DNA from: Streblospio benedicti
Lineage: Eukaryota > Annelida > Polychaeta > Spionida > Spionidae
Reading direction: 5' to 3'
DNA: 64,000 nucleotides
NCBI GenBank assembly: GCA_019095985.1
Contig: CM032659.1
Span: 21,331,135-21,395,134, forward strand
In this document: positions 23,501-32,236 of the stretch, piece by piece
How positions within the stretch are numbered: the first letter of the stretch is position 1
Layout of the letters: each line of letters opens with the position of its first letter
The notes under the pieces: generated by a model
What the model saw: only the letters and a program-made list of their open reading frames with translations
Databases searched by the model: none
What the model was told of the DNA's origin: nothing
Program-made: the position numbers and the translations under genes

Positions 23501-25152
23501 GACGTTGTATCTATGAAACACCCTCCTTATGTGTTCTGACACACCCTTGACATAGGGTATAACTACTGGGGGCGTCCTCTTTTGCTCAACCTGGGCATTG
23601 TCCTTAGACGAGGTACTTTCGTCCCTGCTTAACTTCTTACTAGACAACACATTCTCCGGGTATCCATTCATTTTCAAAACCTTTCCTAAGTGTCTTTTCT
23701 CATTTTCGCACTCCAACGGGTCGCTTACTACGCAATCAGCCCTATGCATCAAGGTGCGTACCACTCCTATCTTGTGTTCCACAGGGTGGTTGCTCCCAAA
23801 GTTCAGATACTGATCTGTATGCGTCGACTTTCTGAAAACTCTTGTGCGTAGGGACCCGTCTTCATTTACCAGGATGAGAGTGTCTAAGAAAGGTAAAGAT
23901 CTCTCACCATCATTCAAAGATTCTCCCTCCGTGGTCCACTTAATAAAATTATCACCAGGTTCTCATCCGTGTATTGTCTTTTCTGAATGACCACCGTAAG
24001 CTTTCTGGGTGGGTGGGGGAGCCTCCCAGGTTGAGCAAAAGAGGACGCCCCCAGTAGTCCCTACAAGGGTGTGTCAGAACACATAAGGAGGGTGTTTCAT
24101 AGATACAACGTCCAGGCATTTTTCAAACCAGTGAACACTCTTAGACAGTTGTTGGTAAGACCAAAGGATCCCATAGACAAGCAGAGAGTGATTGGTCCGG
24201 TATACCAGATCAAGTGTAATGACTGTGATGCGTCCTATGTTGGGGAGACAGAACGATCCCTGAAAGCCAGATTCATGGAACACAGACGCCCAAGTTCCAC
24301 GGGGTCGGAAGTATCTCGCCACTTGCACTCCGACCAGGAGGGTCATGACATTTCAATTGAGGATACAAAAATCCTTTGTGTTGAACCTAAGTACTTTGAG
24401 CGTGGAGTAAAGGAAGCGATTCAGATACGGAGACTGAGACCTTCACTCAATAGAGATGGAGGCAGACACACCCTTCCTTCCATATGGAACAACGTGTTGA
24501 CCCTTCAAGGGGGGGGGGACATGCAGCTGGGAACTCCCCCGCGCCAACAGTGACGACTTATGACGTCATTCGGTTGTGATCAAGGCAAGAGAGTTTGCCG
24601 AAAGCTCAATGTATTTTGACTTTTATCTGTTATCCTGTTTAAGAAATAAACCAAGGCCTCGGTCACCACAAGGAATTGCAAGTGATTCTCGTCTGTTGTT
24701 ACGTGCGTGCTGCGGTTGGTCACGTCGGCCCCTACTAGTTCACCTTGAGGACAGGCTGTTCATGCAAAAGACGTTTCTAATGTTAGTTTTTGTTGCAGAT
24801 CCATGATTCAAATGTTTCGTCAAAAAAAATGTTTGAGACAGTTGAGCTGCACGTCGAAACGCGGGCGGAACACACCACGTGACGCCTCCCGCGACCCGTC
24901 TGTGCAGGGTCATAATCGTTATGATGGACGGATGTCAGCTTTAGTAAAACATATAATGAAACAAAAATGAACAAAGCTCAACATTTAGACTGCTACATAT
25001 GTCTCCCACAGGGCTTGTAAAATGAGCACTTAAATTCTTTGAACACGGCAATACTTACACTGAGGAGAGCTGTCTTGTGAATGAAGGAAGGTTATCAAAC
25101 TGAGTAGCACCATCACCGTGGTGCACTTGCTAGCGCACCTACTACCAATCAT
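5375..25152 (-). CDS. Trefoil / mucin-linker / cadherin-like single-pass membrane protein, 25 exons
   Basis: Twenty-five exons on the minus strand join with consistent phase into 3621 bases, 1206 residues. Exons (high to low): 25152-25059, 24755-24667, 22862-22709, 22449-22327, 18446-18036, 17815-17737, 17360-17251, 16982-16872, 16417-16235, 15792-15698, 15150-15028, 14937-14778, 14281-14198, 13999-13866, 13349-13229, 12552-12359, 11218-11021, 10847-10730, 10264-10143, 9822-9688, 9295-9193, 8479-8314, 7409-7233, 6299-6178, 5589-5375. Order: signal peptide (1-26), trefoil-like module (about 114-150), Thr-rich linker (about 153-250), second trefoil-like module (about 254-290), cadherin-like repeats (about 390-1035), a possible juxtamembrane alpha-beta domain (about 1036-1135), helix (about 1170-1191), 15-residue tail. 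The tail has no catenin-binding region, so classical cadherin signalling is unlikely. Exons 5-9 are present twice around the gap at 19015-19114; I used the copy at 16.2-18.4 kb. Exon 2's donor and exon 4's GC donor are the least certain joins. I do not know a named orthologue. Confidence 0.85.
6178..8479 (-). CDS. Exons 22-24 of the cadherin-like gene: membrane-proximal region
   Basis: Exons 8479-8314, 7409-7233 and 6299-6178. The first completes a repeat (IPDATFSVLPSSGEI). The next two alternate strand-like (CVVRVDTYAP, TVVRVYALAD) and helix-like (PRQDDFLAALSDNL) stretches. That order resembles the ferredoxin-like membrane-adjacent domain known from protocadherin-15 and cadherin-23, but this is a pattern impression and not a demonstrated homology. 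Confidence 0.8.
7036..7192. mobile_element. MITE of about 157 bp with AGGGAACGATCATAAA ends
   Basis: Exact 16-base inverted ends, AGGGAACGATCATAAA and its complement, enclose a GTGTGTG/G-run block facing a T-run/G-run block. It lies in an intron of the cadherin-like gene, just downstream of exon 23. No coding content. Confidence 0.7.
7850..8245. repeat. Dispersed palindromic repeat family (TTTACGG / GTGACCGG type)
   Basis: Contains several copies, in both orientations, of strings such as ACATTTTACGGCAGCTAGAC, ATCACAATTTACG and TCTAACAAG. The same family recurs at about 8995-9010, 14980-15025, 28330-28390, 50820-50900, 55503-56100 and 56885-56970. These look like fragments of one MITE family with long, internally repeated inverted arms. 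Confidence 0.55.
8744..8985. repeat. 121-bp tandem duplication in an intron
   Basis: The unit starting GCAATTCAGTTTGCGTGC at 8744 is repeated head to tail from 8865, ending near 8985, with only two or three base differences. It lies between exons 21 and 22 of the cadherin-like gene. Near identity suggests a recent duplication. Confidence 0.85.
9193..11218 (-). CDS. Exons 17-21 of the cadherin-like gene: best-conserved cadherin repeats
   Basis: Exons 11218-11021, 10847-10730, 10264-10143, 9822-9688 and 9295-9193. Here the calcium-binding hallmarks are clear: TTDRDRPGAGD, VMDINNHAPVFDP (DxNNHAPxF), ATDQDGPANGEIDY (DxDxGxNG type) and LAADNGLP. They define at least two well-formed extracellular cadherin repeats. 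Every junction is GT-AG and keeps phase. Confidence 0.9.
11351..11893. mobile_element. MITE of about 545 bp, family member 1 (GAGGGGCACATTCCACC ends)
   Basis: Begins AGGGCACATTCCACCACAATG and ends GGTGGAATGTGCCCCTCGC, its inverted counterpart. The interior contains a further palindromic GTAGAAG/CTTCTACGACCAC arm. A second member with about the same length and ends is at 56124-56668. No open reading frame. It lies between exons 16 and 17 of the cadherin-like gene. Confidence 0.75.
12359..15792 (-). CDS. Exons 10-16 of the cadherin-like gene: divergent cadherin-like repeats
   Basis: Exons 15792-15698, 15150-15028, 14937-14778, 14281-14198, 13999-13866, 13349-13229 and 12552-12359. Cadherin-like signs are TADDVDYE, ASLNITIEDVNEP, FRVNYTDPDE, SVHEDDNDNSLYE and NQAPKFIG. 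Calcium motifs are degenerate: DVNEP replaces DxNDNAP, and cysteines (YFVCAEYHV, TECDDRDG) occur where canonical repeats have none. Exon 15 was first read from an acceptor ten bases further in; the acceptor at 13350-13351 restores the phase. These repeats may be structural rather than fully calcium-rigidified (inference). Confidence 0.8.
15190..15530 (-). mobile_element. tRNA-derived SINE, copy 1, with an internal 73-bp duplication
   Basis: On the minus strand the head near 15527-15440 shows an A-box-like GTGGCCGAACGG and a B-box-like GGGTTTGATTC, the Leu/Ser tRNA style of a pol III promoter. A related but diverged copy lies at about 30285-30560. Inside this copy a 73-base unit (15252-15324 and 15325-15397, ACTCACACTACTCACAGTAG..) is duplicated in tandem. 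It sits in an intron of the cadherin-like gene, in the same orientation as the gene. Confidence 0.6.
16235..17815 (-). CDS. Exons 6-9 of the cadherin-like gene: link from trefoil to first cadherin-like repeat
   Basis: Exons 17815-17737, 17360-17251, 16982-16872 and 16417-16235. The first three encode about 100 residues with several NxT sites, DEDLSGSNLYG and two cysteines (DCTSVGVDEDCDW); no domain is recognised. The fourth begins a cadherin-like repeat: PPIILNLPTESAVTL, then EHEPTGTFVFRVLA and LAIDKITG, the last being the typical end of the middle of an EC repeat. All splice sites are GT-AG and phases match. These exons are duplicated at 19.5-21.1 kb beside the assembly gap. Confidence 0.8.
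18036..18446 (-). CDS. Exon 5: Thr-rich mucin-like linker plus second trefoil-like module
   Basis: A 137-codon exon, the longest in the gene. The first about 95 residues repeat short units such as ELTT, DLTT, EVTT and NTD.TT, a Thr-dense stretch likely to carry O-glycans and act as a stiff spacer. It is followed by KCYNDRGPC, then ECQAMDCCLGE and AAYCYNQ, which again gives a trefoil-like cysteine order with the CC pair and an aromatic-Cys-aromatic end. Acceptor at 18447-18448, donor GTAAGG. A second copy of this exon is at 21317-21727 and differs by one residue (N to S in CYNDRG). Confidence 0.85.
18447..19014. other. Intron sequence, no supported exon
   Basis: Between exon 5 and the gap I see no exon that fits the phase. 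A run on the minus strand around 18640-18710 gives a cysteine-containing peptide (CESKFTNCNSEFTHCES) but lacks an acceptor in phase. The same sequence recurs in copy B at about 21920-21995. Confidence 0.5.
19015..19114. other. Assembly gap (100 N)
   Basis: Exactly 100 N, the usual placeholder for a gap of unknown size. Confidence 1.
19115..19421. other. Low-quality contig start
   Basis: Homopolymer-rich, low-information sequence right after the gap (long A and T runs, few informative words). Similar degradation continues into the first few hundred bases of copy B, where it shows as single-base gains and losses against copy A. I regard it as error-prone consensus and not biology. Confidence 0.65.
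19422..22294. repeat. Large direct duplication, copy B
   Basis: Second copy of 16137-19014. It carries exon-5-like sequence at 21317-21727 and exon-6, -7, -8 and -9-like sequences at 21018-21096, 20533-20642, 20155-20264 and about 19516-19710. The exon-8 copy is one base short and the exon-9 copy has several small length changes and an altered donor, while the copies of exons 5-7 are intact. Copy B runs on directly into exons 4, 3, 2 and 1. Confidence 0.9.
22327..22449 (-). CDS. Exon 4: first trefoil-like (P-type) cysteine module
   Basis: Forty-one codons with the cysteine order C..C..C..CC..C, including CAGYGCCYNSSSGAC, the CC pair and spacing seen in the second half of trefoil (P-type) domains. 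Trefoil modules are found in secreted mucosal peptides and some membrane hydrolases. The exon must splice from a GC donor (ACG|GCGAGT), since no GT gives an open join; with it, the phase matches exon 5 exactly. Reading on without splicing meets a stop after two codons. Confidence 0.75.
22709..22862 (-). CDS. Exon 3 of the cadherin-like gene
   Basis: Acceptor TTGCAG, phase 0, 51 codons plus one base, donor GTGGGT. Contains GWELFYSGEELGCHDL and two cysteines near the ends that may pair. I do not recognise a domain in it. GC content is clearly higher than in the flanking introns, as expected of coding sequence here. Confidence 0.75.
22963..24648. mobile_element. Penelope-like retroelement fragment in a head-to-head inverted arrangement
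   Basis: Two oppositely oriented pieces share their 3' halves. The minus-strand piece (about 23990 to 22963) encodes the end of a Penelope-type reverse transcriptase (LPFLDTLI, THTDQYLNFGSNHP, FKPVNTLRQ) followed by a GIY-YIG endonuclease region. The plus-strand piece (about 24028 to 24648) encodes the FKPVNTLRQ region, CNDCDASYVGETERSLKARF and the rest of the GIY-YIG domain. Both outer ends read GGTTTATTTCTTAAACAGG inward, so the element closes in inverted repeats of roughly 600 bases. Both pieces are 5'-truncated and the element is not functional. It lies in intron 2 of the cadherin-like gene. Confidence 0.85.
24667..24755 (-). CDS. Exon 2 of the cadherin-like gene
   Basis: Acceptor CATGAACAG ends at 24756; of the three frames only the one matching exon 1's phase is open. 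It encodes about 30 residues including CPQGELVGAD and an NRS glycosylation site. I placed the donor at GTG|GTGACC because this gives the phase 0 needed by exon 3; an alternative two codons upstream (CTT|GTGGTG) also keeps phase. The donor lies only 19 bases from the end of the Penelope-like element, so the native donor could have been altered by the insertion. Confidence 0.55.
25059..25152 (-). CDS. Exon 1 of the cadherin-like gene: start codon and signal peptide
   Basis: ATG at 25152-25150 opens a 31-codon exon with donor T|GTAAGT. The peptide has a short basic and polar start, then a hydrophobic core (TVMVLLSLITFL) and a likely signal-peptidase site after HSQ. This fits entry of the whole protein into the secretory pathway. 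The frame upstream of the ATG is not a continuation of coding sequence, which supports this start. Confidence 0.8.
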
Positions 25153-27715
25153 GGCGTCCGTTCAGCTTTCTGTCTCGAATCTGCGTTAAAGAAAGGATTG
25201 AATCAGTGTAATATTCTTAGTTAAGAAAAATGTTCCACGTGTCTGCATGGCGCCGGTGCATGTTTTATTATGGGTTGATATGGTACATTGTATGATATAC
25301 GTTTATGTAATGCATCCTCGGTTCATCAGAATGTCTTTCGCACTGCTTATGAGCTGTCTTATATCACATATCCATGGACTAAAACGTCATTATTTTTGGT
25401 CATTTCTCAAACCCTGGCTCAGTGCCAGTCACAGCAGACTACATTATGTGTAGAAAAAACAACCACCCATAGCGTGTTTTATTTGTCAAGTAACTCTATG
25501 ATAGCACGCGTGCATTATCGACAGCTGCAGAGAACCATGATAACATTTGTATTGTGTCACGTCTTCTTAGGTGTTCAATTTGCCACAACTGAATGAGCGT
25601 TTATTTTGGATACCTTAAGTGTTGATTTATAACCCACAAAATAGAGGTTGTTGTGTGTAAGAATGTTTTAGTTATTGTAAAGTAGAGTACGTTCACCACT
25701 TGGTATGGGCTTCTTGGCGAAGCCGCATGTTACTCTAGCTACATGTAAAAAGCAACGCAGTCTTATTTCACAGTACAATAATCCAATGTTGCAAACCTTC
25801 AAAACATAACTATGTTTGCCTTTTTTACAGAGCCAGACATTTTCTTCTTTTAATTAGACATAAATCACGAGCCTCATCCAAGATGACGTGTGGAAACACG
25901 AATTGTATATGCCAGCCTAAAATATAAAATGGTTGCTTATCTTGTCTTATGTGACATTTTAGAGAAAAGAAAGTTGCTGTTGCTGCTGCTACACCCTCCC
26001 ACCCCCTCATACGCCTATATGGCTGAGCCATATATGTACATGTAAAACGCCCACTAATGTAGTCTACATGTGTGTCATGTAATCTAGTCCATAAACCCCT
26101 AAGAGTCTATTTGGGGGCACCTGTGGAATTATGAAGACATATGAATGACACTCTTTTGCACAGAGAAATGCTCATTGGCAGACTACATGTAGTAATTTCC
26201 TCCAAGTACGCATTTTATATTTCATTTGCGTCGACTCAAAAAAGGTGAAACTTTTATGTTGAGATAAATCCGATTACTTTTGGTTACCAAATACGCCCAA
26301 GTTATTTTTCACATGTCATTTACCTGGTGAAGATCCATTACGGATAAAAGTAAACACAAGAACAGTTTTGCTGTTGGAAATTCCTTTTATAGTGTATTCG
26401 ATTTGCTTCATACGTGCGCCAATGTTATTGGTGGCGCAATAGAAGACCCATCGTCAGACACTTTTACAATTCTTGTATTATCCCGTTTGCCGTATGCATT
26501 ACATGTGGTGGTACGACAATACGCCAGTTGCTGGTGGAGAAGTCAAGTGAAAAATATGCCAAAGGTATTTAAACATATACTCACATATATATCTTATCCA
26601 AAGACACACTTTCAAATATACAATATATGGTGATATGATAAAATAACATAAGATTAAATGCGTGTTTGTATAATAAGTTCCGTTCAGATCCAGTTGGAAT
26701 GTCTTTAGATATGCAATCTAGAGTTTACACATTGACAAGTGCATCATAAAATGATACTAAACCCACAAAATAAATCTTCCTGTAATGTGTTGCTTGAAGG
26801 AAAGGTCTTATCATTTTATCACTGGGAAATATGGATTAATGCTTTGCTGTAATAATAAACTATTACAGCAGCCATTTTAAATCCATTTATCTGACTTCAC
26901 ACAGACATGTGTTTACCATTGTGTGCATCTGATGTTTAATTTCATAATTTACTTTTTTGAAGGATAACAAACGTTTGACTACGTTGACGCACCAGCACTC
27001 ATGGCGAGTTGTATAACCCCCATAAGGAAATATAAGAAAAAACATAAATAAATAGAAATAAATGAATAAATAATTAAATAACAAATACACAACGTACTGT
27101 TAACACTAATCATCCTATTGCGTGAATCTATCAATAACCCCCCTACATGCTTATCCCATCCGTGATTATTTTTGTAAATAAGGAAAACACTGCTAGTCTC
27201 GCTGTAAGACCAATAGCTTACAATATCACACTCATCCTTGAATTTATGGTGCTTAACACTCTAATCTGAAAAGAGATCATCCATTTAGATAAGACCAAAA
27301 CAAGACAAACTACTACATCACAGATATTTTCTTAAGTTCCAACAACACAGACGACAATGATATGAGTTACAATATTGAGCGTTGCAACATCCTGGTTGGT
27401 TCTAACCCGTTATCACGGTGATAAGCAATATGGGTGGGGAATAAGCACTGGTAAAGTAACCTTACATCATTGTAAGATTAATGGGGGAGGTTTACAAAGA
27501 CTAGGATGTATCTGGGTCAGACCGTGTAGCAGGTTCTTATATTTTGATATCCCCACCTACATAATGCAATATCTGGTACATATTAACCATTTGATTTTGA
27601 TTTGATTTTGATTTGATATTCTTCAGGAACTAATGTTCCTAGGATAGCACATGAAAGCGTACATATATATGTAATGCTTATTTCCAATGTGGTCCTTGTT
27701 TGTTTGGCAGGTTAG

Positions 27716-28038
27716 GTAACCAACTGAGCCAAGGGTAATGGAGGGATCACACTAGCTATAGTTTTCAAACTAGGCGAGTTCTTTTACGTGCAGAGGGGTG
27801 GCTCTCCTCTACACGGGACACGCCTTTTAACGAGGCTTCCGAACCTCCGCTTGGCGTCGCTACCGTCTAGTAACACTGTACGGTGGCGACGCGCTCGGTG
27901 GAAATCAGCAACTCAGTGGCAGACGTACGACGTAACGGTTTTGGCGACACTGTGTCTGCCATGACCGGGCCGCGAACTTACGACGCAAACTACTCCTGTT
28001 TTCAAGTCGTACGCTCTAACCACTGAGCTACTGAGGAC
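27716..28038 (-). mobile_element. tRNA-derived SINE
   Basis: On the minus strand it starts GGTCCTCAGTAGCTCAGTGG, which is a tRNA 5' half with a good A box (TAGCTCAGTGG), continues GTTAGAGCGTACGACTTG, and has a B-box-like GTTCGCGGCCC. The cloverleaf is not complete, so it is a SINE head and not a tRNA gene. The body runs to about 27716, where another A-box-like TTGGCTCAGTTGG is seen. Confidence 0.65.
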
Positions 28039-30284
28039 CATAGCATGGTCATATCTGGGGTCTGACCTTATTTTAAACCGTTGACCATAGTCTTGAACAG
28101 CTGTCAGCAGTTTGCTGCTCTGCTTAAATCCCCTTTTTCAAAATAGAGTTGCGAGCAGTTGACGACCGCTTGGTTAGGGTGGTAATAGAGAAACCGTTGT
28201 GGTGTCATTTGAAAGGTCTCTAGTTAACTATTAACTTATGATGACGGACAATAAGCGGGGTGCAGGGCTTGAAAACGGGTGGCAGCCATCTAAAGCATCG
28301 TGCGATCGGTTAAAATTCATGGTTGTCACATTTTAGTGCAGCTAAACTATTTTAAGGTGTCTGATCACAATTTACGATAATGTAATTTATTATGGCACGC
28401 ACCCTCCCCTTTCCACCATACCACTCAAACCATCATATGTAAAACTTGTGGTCAAGTTTTCATCAGTGGACAAATGAAACTTCAATTAACGTTTGGTCTA
28501 TTCACTCTCATTTTTAGGGTGCCATTTTGGACAATGCAATAGACTACCTACCGAGATGTCTGATTGTGTCTGTGCCCGTTTTGTGGCCTCTGTCATATTG
28601 TGACTGCCTTGTCAGGTGTGACAAACACTAATGATCAAAGTAACGAATGAAGAAGAATGCATGTGGATCATTCAATGTCTTTTCTGAGAGTAATAGTACA
28701 TTGCGTCATTGCATGAGAAGAAATTGCTGAATCTATGTTGTGTTTGTTGCTGTTCTTGCGTTTGCTGTTGCTGCTGTTGTTGCTGACGCAGGCACAACCT
28801 GCGGCTGCGGGGGTGTTTAGGGCGTTTGAGCTCCAATTATATCAAACCTCGTATGTGCCACATGGTACTTGTAGAAATTACATAATAGGATAACACATTA
28901 TAAATTGATCACAATTGAATAAAGTCACATTATGCATTACCAGCGAATACAATTGTACGAAATTTAGAAGACAGTCTGGGGTCCGGATAAATGTTATCAT
29001 ATTACAATCTAAATTCTATGCACGTTTTGCACTAAAGAGATATACTTTTTACCTGTAGCTCTTCTTTTTATTTAGTCTACCAGGAAATTGGAACTTCAAC
29101 AATATTAAGAATGCCGTGGACACTGTTAAAATTAGCTTGCACCAGTTAACATGATTGTCTATGATAAGTCCACATCCGGTGTTCATATTTATGGCTTACT
29201 TGTATTCCCCCTACCCCTTAACAGATTCTTACACATAAATGGAACTTTAAATAATGGCGTGAGATGAAAGGTTTTCAAACTTGGTAACTATTAAAAATGG
29301 CCTATATTTTGGCCTTTTGTAAAATAAAGGCTGCCTTTCAAAAAACAAAAACAAAAACATTTTAGGTCGTTATTCTGAAAAATCACAATTTTAATATTCA
29401 TTTTTAGTTTTAAGGTTTCTTTTTCTGTGATTAATCGTAACAAAATGTTAAAAAAAAAATAAATGTTATGAGACCATATATGCTATGCACAAGTTTCACC
29501 AAATAAATAATAAAGTTTCAATATAATATATTCTGCATTTGGATAATATATTCAAATTCAGTACAAAGCTTACACATCTTGTGATAATCATAAGTGTCCA
29601 GTTTTGGCAATTTCCCAATCAGTGTGCTATCCAGAAGGCTGCGCTCTTCGATACAATGATTCAATATTCAATGTTCAACAATTCCTTAACGTGCTTCCGT
29701 TTATTTTGCTATAGTTATATACTTCTTTTGGGGGTGGCGCACAGAATTGCATGTGGTTCTTACGTATGTGAACATTTCTATGTGTGTCATGATACATAAT
29801 TATGAAGGTAGAGCAGAATAATACCATCTTCAAAAAGTCTAACATACACGATGTTTTGTGCCGCGGATGTCCAGTTGCGATAGCATGGCGCGTCATATGT
29901 CACTTGAAATTGGTCAATATACAACAGATTGTTCAAATTCATGACACTATAAACTTTGAACACCATTGTCTGGCATTGTCTGTACCTTAACCATGTCTGC
30001 GTTTCATACTATTAGAAAATCTCACCCAGCAATCAACATGTGAAGCAATGATCATTCTTACAGCTCTTCTGTGGAAAGTTAATACATAATATCTTTTACA
30101 TGTAAGCTTCATAATAGCTTTTTACAATTCTTCCTAGAAAGACTAGAATTTGAATTATGGGGTTATGGGGATGTATGATGAAACATTAGAACAGAAGAAA
30201 ATGAGGTTAAGTTGACGTGCCGTGCTGAACTGATTATATACATTGTACAAACCTCAATTGTGATTGTCGACTCATGCACACCAG

Positions 30285-30606
30285 GTCATTGGCGTCTTTG
30301 GCACTTGGCACAAAATTTTTACCTCACTCAACTGCCCGTGAGCATACAACTCTGGTTACATGCAGCAATTTTTGTAGCCGAGTTCACTGACCTGACCTGT
30401 ACCATTTTCACGGGTCGGTACCACGGAGCAGTGTGCAAACTGTTAATGTTAAGTTTGCTCAACACCAGTTACCATGACCTGGAACAGAACCATCGACTTG
30501 GTCAAGAGTCCAACTCCCTGTCCATTCGGCCACGAACGCACAAAGGTCGACAGCCTTGTTCAACCAGACTCTATATTGCAGTACTTGGCCTGGTTGATCG
30601 AGGCTA
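30285..30606 (-). mobile_element. tRNA-derived SINE, copy 2 of the family at 15190-15530
   Basis: Shares with the first copy GAGCATACAAC.., GGAGCAGTGTGCAA.. and the head words CATTCGGCCAC and GAGTCCAACTCCC (plus-strand reading). On the minus strand this gives an A box GTGGCCGAATGG and a B box GTTGGACTC. Older and more diverged than copy 1. Confidence 0.55.
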
Positions 30607-32052
30607 GAAGTTCGAAGGCAATTCTCGTTTCTGACCAAAGAACATAAATATATGTATGTTGTATGTATAACATACAGTTACACAGGAAAACCGTAGAACC
30701 GAACTGTAAATAAAATATTAGTGATGTGGAGAGAATGATCGTCTTACGGGATCACTGGAAATAAATATCTCTCTTGTGTCACTTTGTTCTTTTCAGTTTT
30801 TAATACTGGACAGTGATGGCAAGAGGGTTTGGGCCCTAAGCAAGTGCTTATCTAAACATAATATTGGTGAATTCATATTTGCAGTAACATAAAACGCCTT
30901 TGACACTGTTAACATGCATTCATGTTGCAATCACTTTGTACATATTGTTTGAAATCAACTCAATGCAATCTTAAAATGTATTTTCTCTACTTCAGTAAAG
31001 ACCAATAGGAAAATGACTCTTTTCACATCATCACGTTACCATGCGGTGTGTAGACGCATTCAAATTGCAAATGAAGACAGCAAGTTGTCCGAGCCTCCAT
31101 TCCCCTTCTGAAATATTGCTATCATTCATACGGGTACTCATTTCAATATATCCTGGGTCAATTGGGCTTATAGATTTTCTCATGTCGTGACATGCACATT
31201 AATTTCATCATCCGACAAATCGTAGATCATAAACTGCGTCCAAACTTCATGTGTTAGAATTACCCCTTCTAGGCATTGCACTCATATGTCTATATTGCAC
31301 ATGCAAGCATTGTACACCCCACTCTCACTGACTAGACTAATAAAGAACATGTTTCACAGTGTGTGACATGTATTGAGATATTAGAAGTCAATTCAGCACT
31401 GGGTTTATATCTATATTCTATATTATGTGTGATGCAGGTATTATTTGAGTGTTATATTTAAAAGAAACAAAGCAATGAATTTTACCTTTGAATACTGTGG
31501 ATGGCCCAGTGGTTGATAACGATTAGAACAGCCTGGTAATGATAGAAACAAAGGATATATTCTTTTCATTGATTTGATATGTACACTTAGTATTTTTTTT
31601 CTGAAGTCTACCAATCGATTGAAATAATATGTGCGTGCAATATTCATATCTAACAGATTATCGGTATAATTACCTAAATGTGGTAAATAAGATGACGCAT
31701 GTATGTGGTGGTTTTCTTGGTCAAGTGAGGTATTGAACCAGCATGTTATAAGAACAATATTCAACGATTTAGGTTGTATGGCGATAACAAACATGAGATT
31801 TAAAATCATGATATGTATCATTTTTTAACTCCCAACCCGATTTCACAGGAAGGATAGTAGCTGCAGATGCTTCCGTTTTTGACAATCGCAGTGGACCGTG
31901 GGTGATCTTGTTTCAAATCTGGAGTTATCCGGTGGATTCGTTAGTTCCTGCATGGCACGACGCACTTCCGGTTGGCTGTGGCCGAAAAAAAAATTATCAA
32001 GTCTCGTTATAAGTGATTTGTCTTTTTACTGTGGACCCCGGTAATGGATTCT

Positions 32053-32209
32053 TCATAGGCAGATCCAGGAGGGTGGCGCAGGGGCGCGCCGCCCCCCTTT
32101 CCCACCAAAATACTTCATTTTCATAGGGTTTTTCATGAAATCCCGTAAGTGCGCCCCCTCTTTTCCTTAAGTGCACCCCTCTTTTCCGAAAACCTGGATC
32201 TGCCTATGG
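32053..32209. mobile_element. MITE of 157 bp with CATAGGCAGATCCAGG ends
   Basis: Exact 16-base terminal inverted repeats; TA at the outer edge of both ends may be the target duplication. Interior GC-rich (GGGGCGCGCCGCCCCCC) and without coding content. Lies about 300 bases upstream of the GPCR start codon. Confidence 0.75.
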
Positions 32210-32236
32210 TCCTGGTTTGCTAATGTGGACCATTTG

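Noticed and set aside
28000-28038. A tRNA gene on the minus strand
   Set aside because: The 5' half is tRNA-like but the 3' half does not close a cloverleaf and the sequence continues as a repeat, so it is a SINE head.
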